Shown here: positions 25,265 through 34,837 of the stretch, piece by piece
How positions within the stretch are numbered: the first letter of the stretch is position 1
Layout of the letters: each line of letters opens with the position of its first letter
Origin: Haloactinopolyspora alba
GTDB taxonomy: Bacteria > Actinomycetota > Actinomycetes > Jiangellales > Jiangellaceae
Length of the DNA stretch: 64,000 nt
Assembly (NCBI RefSeq): GCF_003014555.1
Contig: NZ_PYGE01000015.1
Coordinates: forward strand, 1 to 64,000
Reading direction: 5' to 3'
Translations under genes and position numbers: made by a program
Notes under the pieces: generated by a model
Database searches by the model: none
What the model saw: only the letters and a program-made list of their open reading frames with translations
Told to the model about the DNA's origin: nothing

Positions 25265-25786
25265 TCAGTCCTCGTGATCCTCCGCCGGGAGGTCGCCTTC
25301 GTCGACCCCCTCGGCGGCCAGCGCTTCACGCACCACGCGATACGACAGCCCGGCGGGATAGCCCTTGCGGGCGAGCATCGACGCCAGCCGCCGGGTGCGC
25401 GCGACCGGGTCGAGCCGCCGAGTGCTGGGCAGCCGGCGGGCCACCAGCGCCCGGGCCATCTGTTCCTCCTGCTCGGCCGGCAACGCCTCGACCGCGTCGT
25501 CGACGACGGCCGGGTCGACGCCACGTCGGCGCAGCTCGTGGCCGAGCGCCCGTTTCGCCAGCCCTCGGCCGTTGTGGCGCGAGCCGACCCACGCTCGCGC
25601 GTACGCGGCGTCGTCGATCAGGCCGACCTCGCTGAACCTGTCGAGGACGTGCGCGCGCACCTCGTCCGGCACGTCCTTCTTCACCATCGCCGCGTCGAGC
25701 TGGGCACGCGTCTGCGGCGCGGCGGCGAGCTTCTGGAGCACGATCGAACGCGCCACGCTCTCCGGATCGGCTTCGACGTCGCTCAC
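25265..25786 (-). CDS. recX: Recombination regulator RecX
   Basis: 173-residue modulator of RecA filament activity. The helical RecX repeats are visible: SIVLQKLAAAPQTRAQL, RFSEVGLIDDAAYARAWV, RGLAKRALGHELRRRGV and RRLASMLARKGYPAGLSYRVV. It begins 16 bp after the recA stop, the standard recA-recX arrangement, and is likely co-induced with recA by the SOS response. Confidence 0.92.
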   Translation of the reverse strand: MSDVEADPESVARSIVLQKLAAAPQTRAQLDAAMVKKDVPDEVRAHVLDRFSEVGLIDDAAYARAWVGSRHNGRGLAKRALGHELRRRGVDPAVVDDAVEALPAEQEEQMARALVARRLPSTRRLDPVARTRRLASMLARKGYPAGLSYRVVREALAAEGVDEGDLPAEDHED

Positions 25787-25802
25787 GCCTGCTCACCCCG
25801 CC

Positions 25803-26852
25803 TCAGAAGTCGACCGGTGCCTCGGCCTCGGCAGCCTCCTGCGGCGCATCGACCTTCGGGCCGACGCCGAGCTTCTCCTTGATCTTCTTCTCGATCTCGT
25901 CGGCGAGATCGGGATTGTCCTTGAGGAACTTGCGGGCGTTCTCCTTGCCCTGGCCGAGCTGGTCGCCCTCGTACGTGTACCACGCGCCGGACTTGCGCAC
26001 GATGCTCTGCTCGACGCCGAGATCGATCAGGCCGCCCTCACGGCTGATGCCCTCGCCGTACAGGATGTCGAACTCGGCCTGCTTGAACGGCGGCGCGACC
26101 TTGTTCTTCACGACCTTGACCCGGGTGCGGTTACCGACGGCGTCGCTGCCGTCCTTCAGCGTCTCGATGCGCCGGACGTCGAGCCGGACCGAGGCGTAGA
26201 ACTTCAGCGCCTTGCCACCGGTGGTGGTCTCGGGGCTGCCGAAGAAGACACCGACCTTCTCGCGGAGCTGGTTGATGAAGACCGCCGTGGTCTTGGACTG
26301 GCTCAGCGCACCGGCGATCTTCCGCAGCGCCTGGCTCATCAGCCGGGCCTGCAGCCCGACGTGGCTGTCGCCCATCTCGCCCTCGATCTCGGCGCGGGGG
26401 ACCAGCGCGGCGACCGAGTCGACGACGATGATGTCGAGCGCGCCCGAGCGGATCAGCGTGTCGGCGATCTCCAGCGCCTGCTCACCCGTGTCCGGCTGGG
26501 ACACCAGCAGCGCGTCGGTGTCCACCCCCAGCGCCTTGGCGTATTCGGGGTCGAGCGCGTGCTCGGCGTCGATGAACCCGGCGACGCCTCCCGCGCGCTG
26601 TGCGTTGGCCACCGCGTGCAGCGCCACCGTCGTCTTACCGCTGCTCTCCGGGCCGTAGACCTCGACGACCCGCCCGCGCGGCAGACCGCCGATGCCGAGG
26701 GCGACGTCCAGCGCGATGGTGCCGGACGGGATCACCTCGACCGGTGCCCGCGTCTCCTCTCCCAGACGCATCACCGACCCCTTGCCGAACGAGCGCTCGA
26801 TCTGAGCGAGCGCGGTGTCGAGCGCCTTCTCGCGATCTGCTGGAACTGCCAT
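25803..26852 (-). CDS. recA: Recombinase RecA
   Basis: 349-residue strand-exchange ATPase and LexA co-protease. Walker [35 protein letters not shown], and loop 2 and the C-terminal block [20 protein letters not shown] are present. The start [12 protein letters not shown] at 26852 has AGGTGG 8 nt upstream; a 19-residue extension to 26909 is less likely. The C-terminal tail is Glu/Ala-rich. An SOS box lies 156 bp upstream. Confidence 0.96.
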   Translation of the reverse strand: MAVPADREKALDTALAQIERSFGKGSVMRLGEETRAPVEVIPSGTIALDVALGIGGLPRGRVVEVYGPESSGKTTVALHAVANAQRAGGVAGFIDAEHALDPEYAKALGVDTDALLVSQPDTGEQALEIADTLIRSGALDIIVVDSVAALVPRAEIEGEMGDSHVGLQARLMSQALRKIAGALSQSKTTAVFINQLREKVGVFFGSPETTTGGKALKFYASVRLDVRRIETLKDGSDAVGNRTRVKVVKNKVAPPFKQAEFDILYGEGISREGGLIDLGVEQSIVRKSGAWYTYEGDQLGQGKENARKFLKDNPDLADEIEKKIKEKLGVGPKVDAPQEAAEAEAPVDF

Positions 26853-27008
26853 GGAAACCACCTGGGGTCGACGGGCCGCGGTGCGACCCTGAGATCGTTT
26901 GGTCATCACCCGGGACGTTACGTGGTGCCACCGACAGGTTCGAGGGCCGCGCTCGAGCCTGTGGACAACGCCATGAATCTACGAACGGGACACGACGACA
27001 CTGTATGC

Positions 27009-27022
27009 CGAACGGGTGTTCG
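27009..27022 (-). promoter_or_regulatory. LexA-binding SOS box of recA
   Basis: CGAACGGGTGTTCG fits the Gram-positive/actinobacterial SOS consensus (CGAAC-N4-GTTCG) perfectly. It lies between recA and the DUF3046 gene, in the expected position for LexA repression of recA. Confidence 0.85.
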
Positions 27023-27063
27023 ATCGCGAGCGACACGCCGAGGACCGCCGGGCGGACCGCCCG

Positions 27064-27258
27064 CTACCGCTCGCTCGGCGCCAGCCGCAACGCCTCGCAC
27101 ACCGCCCGCCACACCACCTTGGTGTCGACGCCGGCGTCCAGCGCCTGGTGCACCGTCCGGCCACCGAGGGAGTCGAGGACGTAGTCCCGCGCCCAGGAGT
27201 CCGCGTAGGTGGCGCCGAGATGGTGCTCCATCCGCTCCCAGAAATCAGTCAACCGCAC
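27064..27258 (-). CDS. DUF3046 small protein
   Basis: 64 residues with GTG start, reading MRLTDFWERMEHHLGATYAD when translated with Met, then WARDYVLDSLGGRTVHQAL and VWRAVCEALRLAP. This matches the DUF3046 family of short proteins encoded just upstream of recA in many actinobacteria. Function unknown; the conserved linkage to recA hints at a DNA-repair role but proves nothing. Convergence with recA control is not seen, since the SOS box lies downstream of its stop. Confidence 0.85.
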   Translation of the reverse strand: MRLTDFWERMEHHLGATYADSWARDYVLDSLGGRTVHQALDAGVDTKVVWRAVCEALRLAPSER

Positions 27259-27311
27259 CCGTCCAGTATCCACGGCTCCCGGCTGTCGGAGGTAGCGGCC
27301 ATCATGGGTGG

Positions 27312-30300
27312 ATGGGTGATGTCCTCGAACTGTTCGGCCCGGCCACCCGCGCGTGGTTCGCGGACGCGTTCGCGGCTCCCACGCCCGCGCAGGAGGGCGC
27401 CTGGCGGGCGGTGGCCGCCGACAACAGCGCCCTCGTCGTCGCGCCCACCGGCTCGGGCAAGACGCTCGCCGCGTTCCTGTGGGCACTCGACCGGCTGGCC
27501 ACCCGCCCGCCCGACGACGGCAAGCGGCGCTGCCGGGTGCTGTACGTCTCACCGCTCAAGGCGCTCACGGTCGACGTCGAGCGCAACCTGCGGGCGCCGC
27601 TGACCGGCATCGCCCGCGCGGGCGAGCGGCTCGGCACCCCGGCTCCGGACGTCACCGTCGGCCTGCGCACCGGGGACACGCCGGCCGACGAGCGCCGCCG
27701 GTTCGCGCGCACCCCGCCGGACATCCTCATCACCACGCCGGAGTCGCTGTTCCTGCTGCTCACCTCGCAGGCACGAGAGTCGCTGCGCGATGTCGAGACG
27801 GTCATCGTGGACGAGGTTCACGCGGTCGCCGGCAGCAAGCGCGGCGCGCACCTCGCGCTGTCGCTCGAGCGCCTCGACGCCCTGCTCCCGCGGCCCGCAC
27901 AGCGCATCGGGCTGTCGGCGACGGTGCGTCCGGTCGACGAGGTCGCCGGCTTCCTGGGAGGCTCGCGCCCGGTCGAGGTCGTGGCGCCCGAGAGCAGCAA
28001 ACGCTGGGACCTGCGCGTCGTCGTCCCCGTCCCGGACCTCGACGAGCTCGGCACCGCCCCCGCTGCGTCGTCGCCGCAAGCGCCCGGCGACGACGGCGAC
28101 GGCGCCCCGGACGCCGTCGCGTCCATCTGGCCGCACGTCGAGCGCCGCGTCGCCGACCTCATCCAGCAGCACACGTCCACCCTCGTCTTCGCCAACTCGC
28201 GCCGGCTGGCCGAGCGGCTGACCGCGCGGCTGAACGAGCTCGCGACCGAAGACGCCGGCGCCGATTCCGACGATTCCGATTCCGCCCCCGCCCGATCCGC
28301 CGGCGCCCATCCCCCGGCCGAGATGATGGCGCAGGCGGGCAGCAGCTCCGGCGCCGGGGCGGTGCTGGCGCGGGCCCATCACGGGTCGGTCAGCAAAGAG
28401 CAGCGGGCACTGATCGAGGACGACCTCAAGTCCGGGCGGTTGCCCGCGGTCGTGGCCACCAGCAGCCTCGAACTGGGCATCGACATGGGCGCGGTCGACC
28501 TCGTCGTGCAGGTCGAGGCGCCGCCGTCGGTGGCCAGCGGGCTGCAGCGGGTCGGCCGGGCCGGGCACCAGGTCGGCGCCGTGTCCGCGGGTGTGCTGTT
28601 CCCCAAGTACCGCGGCGACCTCGTCCAGACCGCCGTCGTCACCGAGCGGATGCGCGCCGGCGAGATCGAGCAGCTGTCGGTTCCGCGCAACCCGCTGGAC
28701 GTGCTCGCCCAGCAGGTGGTCGCGATCGTCGCCATGGACGACACACCGGTGGACGAGTTGCTCACCCTGGTCCGGCGCGCGCGCCCGTTCGCCACGCTGC
28801 CGCAGTCGTCCTACGACGCGGTCCTCGACATGCTCGCGGGGCGCTACCCCTCGGACGAGTTCGCCGAGCTGCGCCCGCGGGTGGTGTGGGACCGCACCGC
28901 CGGAGTCCTGCGCGCCCGGCCGGGCAGCCAGCGGCTGGCCGTCACCAGCGGTGGCACCATCCCCGACCGCGGCCTGTTCGGGGTGTTCCTGGTCGGGTCC
29001 GACCCCAGCAGAGGCGGCGCCCGGGTCGGCGAGCTCGACGAGGAGATGGTCTACGAGTCCAGGGTCGGCGACGTCTTCGCGCTCGGCACCACCAGCTGGC
29101 GCATCGAGGACATCACCCACGACCGGGTGCTGGTCTCCCCCGCGCCGGGCCGCCCGGGCAAGCTGCCCTTCTGGCACGGCGACACGCTGGGCCGGCCCGC
29201 CGAGCTCGGCGCCGCGGTCGGCGGGTTCGTCCGCGAGATCACCGCACTGGGCGACGACGACGCCCGTGCGCGTGCCCACGAGGCGGGACTGGACGACTGG
29301 GCCGTCGACAACCTGCTGGCCTACGTGCGTGAGCAACGCAGCACCACCGGGCACGTGCCCGACGACCGCACGCTGGTCGTCGAGCGCTTCCGCGACGAGC
29401 TCGGCGACTGGCGGCTGGTGGTGCACTCGCCGTACGGGGCGCAGGTGCACGCCCCGTGGGCGCTGGCGCTGGGCGCCCGGCTGCGCGAGCGCTACGGCGT
29501 CGACGTGCAGGCGGCCCACGCCGACGACGGCATCGTCCTGCGCATCCCGGACACCATGGACGTCGCCGACGTCGACGCGCCCGGCACCACCGAGGCTCCG
29601 GACGCCGGCCTGGTCGTTCTCGACCCCGACGAGCTGGACGAGCTGGTCACCACCGAGGTCGGCAACTCCGCACTGTTCGCCTCCCGGTTCCGCGAGTGCG
29701 CCGCCCGGGCGCTGTTGCTCCCGCGGCGCACCCCGGGCAAGCGTTCACCGCTGTGGCAGCAGCGACAGCGGTCCGCCCAGCTGCTCCAGGTGGCGTCGAA
29801 GTTCGGCTCGTTCCCCATGCTGCTCGAGACCATGCGCGAGTGTCTGCAGGACGTCTACGACCTCGAGGGGTTGCGCAGCGTCATGCGCGACGTCGCCGCC
29901 CGCACCATCAAGGTGGTCGAGGTCGAGACCGCGCAGCCGTCGCCGTTCGCCCGCTCGCTGCTGTTCGGCTACGTCGCGTCGTTCATGTACGAGGGCGACT
30001 CGCCGCTGGCCGAGCGCCGTGCCCAGGCGCTCACGCTGGACTCCGCGCTGCTCGCCGAGCTGCTGGGCCGCACCGAGTTGCGTGAGCTGCTCGACCCCGA
30101 CGTGGTCGAGCGCACCGAGGCCGAGCTGCAGCGGCTCACCGACGACCGGCGCGCCACCGACGCCGAGGCCGTCGCCGACCTGCTACGCCTGCTCGGGCCG
30201 CTGAGCGGCGCCGAGGTCGCCGCGAGGTGCGCCGACGGCGTCGATGCCGAGACGCTGCTGAGCACGCTCGGGCGGGCGCGCCGGGCGATGGTCGTCCGGA

Positions 30301-31928
30301 TGGGCGGGCACGAGGTGTGGTCAGCGGTCGAGGACGGCGCGCGGCTGCGCGACGCGCTGGGGGTGGCGGTCCCGGGCGGTGTGCACGACGCGTTCCTCGA
30401 ACCCGTCCCCGATCCGCTCGGTGATCTGATCGCCCGTTACGCCCGCACCCACGGCCCGTTCCGGCCGGAGGAACCGGCCCAGCGGTTCGGCCTGGGGGTC
30501 GCCGTGGTGACGTCCACGCTGCGCCGCCTCGCGGCCGAGGGCCGGGTGGTCGAAGGCGAGCTCCGCCCCGGGGGCTTCGGCACCGACTGGTGCGATCAGG
30601 GGGTGCTGCGGCTGCTCCGGCGCCGGTCGCTGGCCGCGCTGCGCCAGGAGGCCGAGCCGGTCGACGCCGCGACGCTCGGCCGGTTCCTGCCCGCGTGGCA
30701 GTCGGTGGGCAGCTCGCTGCGCGGCCCGGACGGCGTGCTGCGGGTGGTGGAGCAGCTCGCCGGCGCCGCCGTGCCGGCCAGCGCCCTCGAGAGCCTGATC
30801 CTGCCGGCGCGGGTGGCCGACTACTCGCCCGCGTGGATGGACGAGCTGACCACCGCCGGCGAGGTGGTCTGGTCCGGGCACGGCCGTCTGCCGGGCACCG
30901 ACGGCTGGGTGTCGCTGCATGCGGCCGACGCCGCGCCGCTGACCCTCCCCGACCTCGACGGCGAGCCCGACGACGCCCTGCAGCGCGCTCTGCTCGACAC
31001 GCTGAGCGGCGGCGGCGCGTACTTCTACCGCCAGCTCGCCGACGCGGCCACCGGCGGCAGCGAGCCCGGGGCCGGACCGGACGAGCAGGCGCTCACGGCC
31101 ACGCTGTGGGAGCTCGTCTGGGCCGGGCTGGTCACCAACGACACCCTCGCCCCGCTGCGCGCCCTGCTGTCCGGTACCCGGACGGCGCATCGGTCCCGGC
31201 AGTCGCGCCCCCGGTCGCGCTACACGCGCGGGCGCGCGGCCGCCCGGCCACGGTCCGGCCCGCCCGCCGCGGCCGGGCGGTGGTCGCTGCTGCCCGAACG
31301 TGATCCCGACGTCACCCGCCGCGCCCATGCCGCCGCGGAGACGATGCTCGACCGGCACGGCGTCGTCACCCGCGGTGCGGTGACCGCCGAGCGGATGCCC
31401 GGCGGCTTCGCGGCCGCCTATCGCGTGCTGTCCGCGTTCGAGGACACCGGCCGCGCCCGGCGCGGGTACTTCGTCGCCGGCCTCGGCGCCGCGCAGTTCG
31501 GCACACCCGGGTCGGTCGACCGGCTGCGCTCGTTCGCGCGCCCCACCGACACGTCCGTCGAACCGAGCGCGGTCGTGCTGGCCGCCACCGACCCGGCCAA
31601 CCCGTACGGCGCGGCGCTGCCCTGGCCGGAACGCGACGGCACCGGTCACCGTCCGGGCCGCAAGGCCGGCGCGCTGGTCGTCCTGGTCGACGGCGATCTC
31701 GCCCTCTACGTGGAACGCGGCGGACGCACGCTGCTGTCCTGGACCGACTCGCCCGAACACCTGCGCGCAGCGGCCGACGCCCTCGCCCTGGCGGTCCGCG
31801 AGGGCGCGCTGGGCTCGCTGCGGGTGGAACGGGCGGACGGCGAACAGGTCACCGCCACGCCACTGGGAGAGGCACTGACCGCGGCAGGCTTCCACCTGTC
31901 CCCCCGCGGCCTGCGGCTGCGGCACTGA
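27312..31928 (+). CDS. lhr: Lhr-type ATP-dependent DNA helicase
   Basis: 1538-residue superfamily 2 helicase of the long Lhr class. Walker A APTGSGKT at 44-51, DEVH near 167, SATVRPVDEV, helicase C block VVATSSLELGIDMGAVDLVVQ and VGRAGHQVG. The long C-terminal part has the winged-helix and Lhr-specific core domains (around LFASRFRECAARALLLPRR). A low-complexity Asp/Ser insert (DAGADSDDSDSAP) interrupts the region between the helicase lobes. Length is typical. It is divergent from the DUF3046-recA block with only 53 bp between. Confidence 0.93.
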   Translation: MGDVLELFGPATRAWFADAFAAPTPAQEGAWRAVAADNSALVVAPTGSGKTLAAFLWALDRLATRPPDDGKRRCRVLYVSPLKALTVDVERNLRAPLTGIARAGERLGTPAPDVTVGLRTGDTPADERRRFARTPPDILITTPESLFLLLTSQARESLRDVETVIVDEVHAVAGSKRGAHLALSLERLDALLPRPAQRIGLSATVRPVDEVAGFLGGSRPVEVVAPESSKRWDLRVVVPVPDLDELGTAPAASSPQAPGDDGDGAPDAVASIWPHVERRVADLIQQHTSTLVFANSRRLAERLTARLNELATEDAGADSDDSDSAPARSAGAHPPAEMMAQAGSSSGAGAVLARAHHGSVSKEQRALIEDDLKSGRLPAVVATSSLELGIDMGAVDLVVQVEAPPSVASGLQRVGRAGHQVGAVSAGVLFPKYRGDLVQTAVVTERMRAGEIEQLSVPRNPLDVLAQQVVAIVAMDDTPVDELLTLVRRARPFATLPQSSYDAVLDMLAGRYPSDEFAELRPRVVWDRTAGVLRARPGSQRLAVTSGGTIPDRGLFGVFLVGSDPSRGGARVGELDEEMVYESRVGDVFALGTTSWRIEDITHDRVLVSPAPGRPGKLPFWHGDTLGRPAELGAAVGGFVREITALGDDDARARAHEAGLDDWAVDNLLAYVREQRSTTGHVPDDRTLVVERFRDELGDWRLVVHSPYGAQVHAPWALALGARLRERYGVDVQAAHADDGIVLRIPDTMDVADVDAPGTTEAPDAGLVVLDPDELDELVTTEVGNSALFASRFRECAARALLLPRRTPGKRSPLWQQRQRSAQLLQVASKFGSFPMLLETMRECLQDVYDLEGLRSVMRDVAARTIKVVEVETAQPSPFARSLLFGYVASFMYEGDSPLAERRAQALTLDSALLAELLGRTELRELLDPDVVERTEAELQRLTDDRRATDAEAVADLLRLLGPLSGAEVAARCADGVDAETLLSTLGRARRAMVVRMGGHEVWSAVEDGARLRDALGVAVPGGVHDAFLEPVPDPLGDLIARYARTHGPFRPEEPAQRFGLGVAVVTSTLRRLAAEGRVVEGELRPGGFGTDWCDQGVLRLLRRRSLAALRQEAEPVDAATLGRFLPAWQSVGSSLRGPDGVLRVVEQLAGAAVPASALESLILPARVADYSPAWMDELTTAGEVVWSGHGRLPGTDGWVSLHAADAAPLTLPDLDGEPDDALQRALLDTLSGGGAYFYRQLADAATGGSEPGAGPDEQALTATLWELVWAGLVTNDTLAPLRALLSGTRTAHRSRQSRPRSRYTRGRAAARPRSGPPAAAGRWSLLPERDPDVTRRAHAAAETMLDRHGVVTRGAVTAERMPGGFAAAYRVLSAFEDTGRARRGYFVAGLGAAQFGTPGSVDRLRSFARPTDTSVEPSAVVLAATDPANPYGAALPWPERDGTGHRPGRKAGALVVLVDGDLALYVERGGRTLLSWTDSPEHLRAAADALALAVREGALGSLRVERADGEQVTATPLGEALTAAGFHLSPRGLRLRH

Positions 31929-31948
31929 GCACGTGACACGGTGGGTAG

Positions 31949-32497
31949 CTAGCCGGCGAACGTGACCACCGCGGTCAGGCCGGTCGTCTGCGTTCCGCGC
32001 TGCCAGCCGTAGGAGTAGGTGACGTCCACGCCGTCGACCACGACGCGCTGCGGCTCGTCCGAACGCACCGCCACGACCAGACTGTCACCTTCGTCGAGCC
32101 GGGCTCCGGCGACCTCGCCATGCGACATGCAGTACTCGTCCAGCGAGTCCCGGCCGCGAGCCGTCCCGAACGAGCCGTCGTGACATGCGAGCACGTCGAC
32201 CTCGGTGCCGTCGGCGGCCTTGACGATCCGCGGCTGTGCGGAGTGCACGGTCACCGTTCCGTCGCCCACCTGCTGCGGCACGACGAGAACACCGGCCAGA
32301 GCAACCGTGCCGGTCTCGTCACGGATGGTGAGCGTGCTGCCTTGGCCTCCGAACAGCTCCGGGCTGCGCCACCACCACGTCAGCACGCCCAGGACCAGCA
32401 CGACCAGAACGACGACGACCCGGAACCAGAGCGACCGCCGCACCGCGGTGGCTGCGGGCGGTGAAGTCGCGGGAGATTCCGGTGCTGCCGGCGACAT
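31949..32497 (-). CDS. Membrane-anchored protein of unknown function
   Basis: 182 residues. A Pro/Ala-rich cytoplasmic start is followed by one membrane segment about 25-45 (LWFRVVVVLVVLVLGVLTWW). The rest is an extracytoplasmic, beta-rich domain with two Cys (LACHDGSF and LDEYCMSHGE) that could form a disulfide. No family recognised. It converges with lhr, leaving 20 bp between stops. Confidence 0.6.
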   Translation of the reverse strand: MSPAAPESPATSPPAATAVRRSLWFRVVVVLVVLVLGVLTWWWRSPELFGGQGSTLTIRDETGTVALAGVLVVPQQVGDGTVTVHSAQPRIVKAADGTEVDVLACHDGSFGTARGRDSLDEYCMSHGEVAGARLDEGDSLVVAVRSDEPQRVVVDGVDVTYSYGWQRGTQTTGLTAVVTFAG

Positions 32498-32563
32498 GAG
32501 CTGATCGTACGGCGGCGTCGCTGCGTTGTCACCGGTGACGAACGCGCGTGACGGTACGGAACG

Positions 32564-33127
32564 TCAGCCGAGGACGTCGCCGGGACGTGCGTACCGGCGG
32601 TCGACGTGGATCAGCGCGGCGCGATCACCGGCGTCCGTCGTCGCTCGCACCACCCGGCCGAGCGCGATGGTGTGATCACCCGCGTCGAGCCAGTCGTACG
32701 GCTCGCATTCGAGCGCGGCGACACCCGACGTGAGAACCAGCTCGCCGTGCACGGCCCGCCGGGTGGGCCAGCCGGTGAAGTCGTCGCGGTCGCCGGGTGC
32801 TCTGCTGCGCGCTCCGTACCGCGCCAGTTCGACCTGATCGTCGGCGAGCATGCTCAGCGACCAGCCGTCCGCGACGAACAACGCGTCGTGCACGAAGCCG
32901 TCCTTCTTCACGCACACGAGCGCGAGCGGCGGATCCAGCGACACCGACGAGACGGCCGTCACCGTCAACCCGCAGTCACGCCCGATCGGATCGAGCGTTG
33001 TGAGCAACGCCACACCGCCGGCCAGGCGCGCGACCGCCTCACGGAAGTCCGCGGCCGGTCGCTGGGCAGGGCGGGAGGATGTCGGGAAACCGGGCACGTC
33101 ACGTGGACCGGAAGCGGACGTCGTCAC
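32564..33127 (-). CDS. Flavin reductase-like FMN-binding protein
   Basis: 187 residues with the flavin-reductase domain pattern: FREAVARLAGGVALLTT, LTVTAVSSVSLDPPLALVCV, LFVADGWSLSML, AALECEPYDWLDAGDHTIALGRV. Such proteins supply reduced flavin to a partner monooxygenase or are stand-alone reductases. No partner oxygenase is adjacent, so the physiological role is open. Confidence 0.85.
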   Translation of the reverse strand: MTTSASGPRDVPGFPTSSRPAQRPAADFREAVARLAGGVALLTTLDPIGRDCGLTVTAVSSVSLDPPLALVCVKKDGFVHDALFVADGWSLSMLADDQVELARYGARSRAPGDRDDFTGWPTRRAVHGELVLTSGVAALECEPYDWLDAGDHTIALGRVVRATTDAGDRAALIHVDRRYARPGDVLG

Positions 33128-33198
33128 GACCGGACCGGCACGTCGACGAATTCAGGCTTGCCAGGAACCGACGATGTGGCGGGCAACTCCGGTACGTG

Positions 33199-33510
33199 TC
33201 AGCCGACCTCGACGACGTCGCGCAGGACGGCGTCCTCGCGCGGACGCAGTTCCGTCAGCGCGCCGACCGCAGCCGCCTCGACCCGCATCATCTCGTCGCT
33301 GACCTCGCGCAACACCTCGGACATCGGTAGGTCGAGCGCTTCGCAGATCGCCGCGAGCAGTTCCGACGAAGCCTCCTTACGGCCACGCTCGACCTCGGAC
33401 AGGTATCCCAGGCTCACGCGAGCCGCCGCCGAGATCTCGCGGAGAGTTTGCCCTTGCTCGACCCGGCGCCGCCGTAGGACGTCGCCGACGAGCCGTCTGA
33501 TGAGAACCAC
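33199..33510 (-). CDS. clgR: ClgR-type helix-turn-helix regulator
   Basis: 103 residues with an XRE-type [23 protein letters not shown] then [20 protein letters not shown]. It matches ClgR, the activator of clp protease and stress genes in actinobacteria, and lies downstream of pgsA-cinA as in corynebacteria and streptomycetes. Most ClgR proteins end with a short degradation tag; here the end is VLRDVVEVG, so ClpP-mediated turnover is not obvious. Confidence 0.85.
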   Translation of the reverse strand: MVLIRRLVGDVLRRRRVEQGQTLREISAAARVSLGYLSEVERGRKEASSELLAAICEALDLPMSEVLREVSDEMMRVEAAAVGALTELRPREDAVLRDVVEVG

Positions 33511-33659
33511 CGGCTACTCCTCTCGCGATCCTCTCGACCGTATGCCTGTCACCACCGTACCCCGCACCGTGCGTGTCCGCGGTGTCCGCCCCGCCCGTTG
33601 TGAATCGCTTCACCGTCGTCCGGAGTCTTGGTTCGGCTGTCCGTCCCAACGCGCGGACG

Positions 33660-34157
33660 TCAGCCGGAATTCCCGGCGGCCGCGGTGGCGAGCAGACCGA
33701 TCGCGATCTCGACGGTCCGGCGGCGGACGGCGTCGCGGTCTCCGGTCAACCGGTCGGCGTCCGCGCACGAGCGGAGCACGACACCCTCGGGCGAGGCCAG
33801 CGCCACGTGCACGGTGCCGGGCCGGTGCCCGTCCTGTGGCTCCGGTCCGGCCACGCCGGTGGTGGCGACGCCGACGTCGGCGCCGAGCCGGTGCCGTACG
33901 CCGTCCGCCATCGCGCGGGCGACCTCGGCCGAGACCGGGCCCTCGCGATCCAGCACCGCGGGCTCGACACCCGCCAGCGCGGTCTTCAGGTCGGTCGCGT
34001 AGACCACGACCCCGCCGCGGACCACGGCCGAGGCGCCCGGCACGGACGTCAGCGCCGCACACACCAGACCGCCGGTCAGCGACTCGGCCGCCGCCACGGT
34101 GCGCCCGGCCACGCTCAACGAGCGCACGGCCGCCGTCGCCGGTTCCAAGCCGGTCAC
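33660..34157 (-). CDS. cinA: CinA-like nicotinamide-nucleotide amidohydrolase domain
   Basis: 165-residue stand-alone C-terminal CinA domain: VAAAESLTGGLVCAALTSVPG, GGVVVYATDLKTALAGV, EVARAMADGVRHRLGADVGV and ATTGVAGPEP. Such proteins deamidate nicotinamide mononucleotide in pyridine-nucleotide recycling. GTG start overlaps the pgsA stop (GTGA). The MoCF-like N-terminal domain of long CinA proteins is absent, as usual in actinobacteria. Confidence 0.9.
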   Translation of the reverse strand: MTGLEPATAAVRSLSVAGRTVAAAESLTGGLVCAALTSVPGASAVVRGGVVVYATDLKTALAGVEPAVLDREGPVSAEVARAMADGVRHRLGADVGVATTGVAGPEPQDGHRPGTVHVALASPEGVVLRSCADADRLTGDRDAVRRRTVEIAIGLLATAAAGNSG

Positions 34158-34753
34158 GACGCGTCCCTCGCGCCACCGCTCCCCCGGCGCACCGCCGAGA
34201 CCACGTAGTCGACACCGGTGACCACGGTCACGATCAGCGCCAACGCCATCGCCACCGCCTCCACCGGATCGAACGCCGCCGGCAGCGGCAGCACGTACAG
34301 CCCCAGCGCAACCGCCTGCAGAGTCGTCTTGACCTTGCCGCCCCGGCTCGCCGGGATGATCCCGCGCCGGATGACGGCGATGCGCAGCAGCGTGATGCCC
34401 CACTCACGGGCCAGCACGACCAACGTGACCCACCACGGCAGCTCGTCCACGATCGACAGGCCCACGAAGGCCATGCCGGTCAGTGCCTTGTCCGCGATCG
34501 GGTCGGCGATCTTGCCGACGTCGGTGACCATGCCGCGCTTGCGTGCCAGGTCGCCGTCGATGCGGTCGGTCGTCATGGCGACCGCGAACACCACGAACGC
34601 CGCCACCCGGGCGCCGTCGTCAGCGCCGCCGTCGTACAGCAGGAGCCACCCGAACACCGGCACCAGAACGATTCGCACGGCGGTCAGCGCGTTCGCGAGG
34701 TTCCACGCGCTCGGCGTCCCGTGCATCGACGGGTCGTGGCTCTGGTCGGACAC
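34154..34753 (-). CDS. pgsA: CDP-diacylglycerol-glycerol-3-phosphate 3-phosphatidyltransferase
   Basis: 199-residue membrane enzyme making phosphatidylglycerol phosphate. The CDP-alcohol phosphotransferase motif is complete: D63-xx-D66-G67-xx-A70-R71 ... G80-xxx-D84-xxx-D88 (DRIDGDLARKRG to DPIAD). Several membrane segments follow. First gene of the pgsA-cinA-clgR cluster. Confidence 0.92.
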   Translation of the reverse strand: MSDQSHDPSMHGTPSAWNLANALTAVRIVLVPVFGWLLLYDGGADDGARVAAFVVFAVAMTTDRIDGDLARKRGMVTDVGKIADPIADKALTGMAFVGLSIVDELPWWVTLVVLAREWGITLLRIAVIRRGIIPASRGGKVKTTLQAVALGLYVLPLPAAFDPVEAVAMALALIVTVVTGVDYVVSAVRRGSGGARDAS

Positions 34754-34837
34754 CAGGCAAAGGTATCCGCCCGCGGCGGGCCTCCACCATCGTCACGGCA
34801 TACGCGGGCACACCGGCCGCGTGCGCCGGGCGCGTAG

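Noticed and set aside
26975-26990. Second SOS box upstream of recA (CGAACGGGACAC)
   Set aside because: Only the left half-site CGAAC is present; the right half GTTCG is missing.
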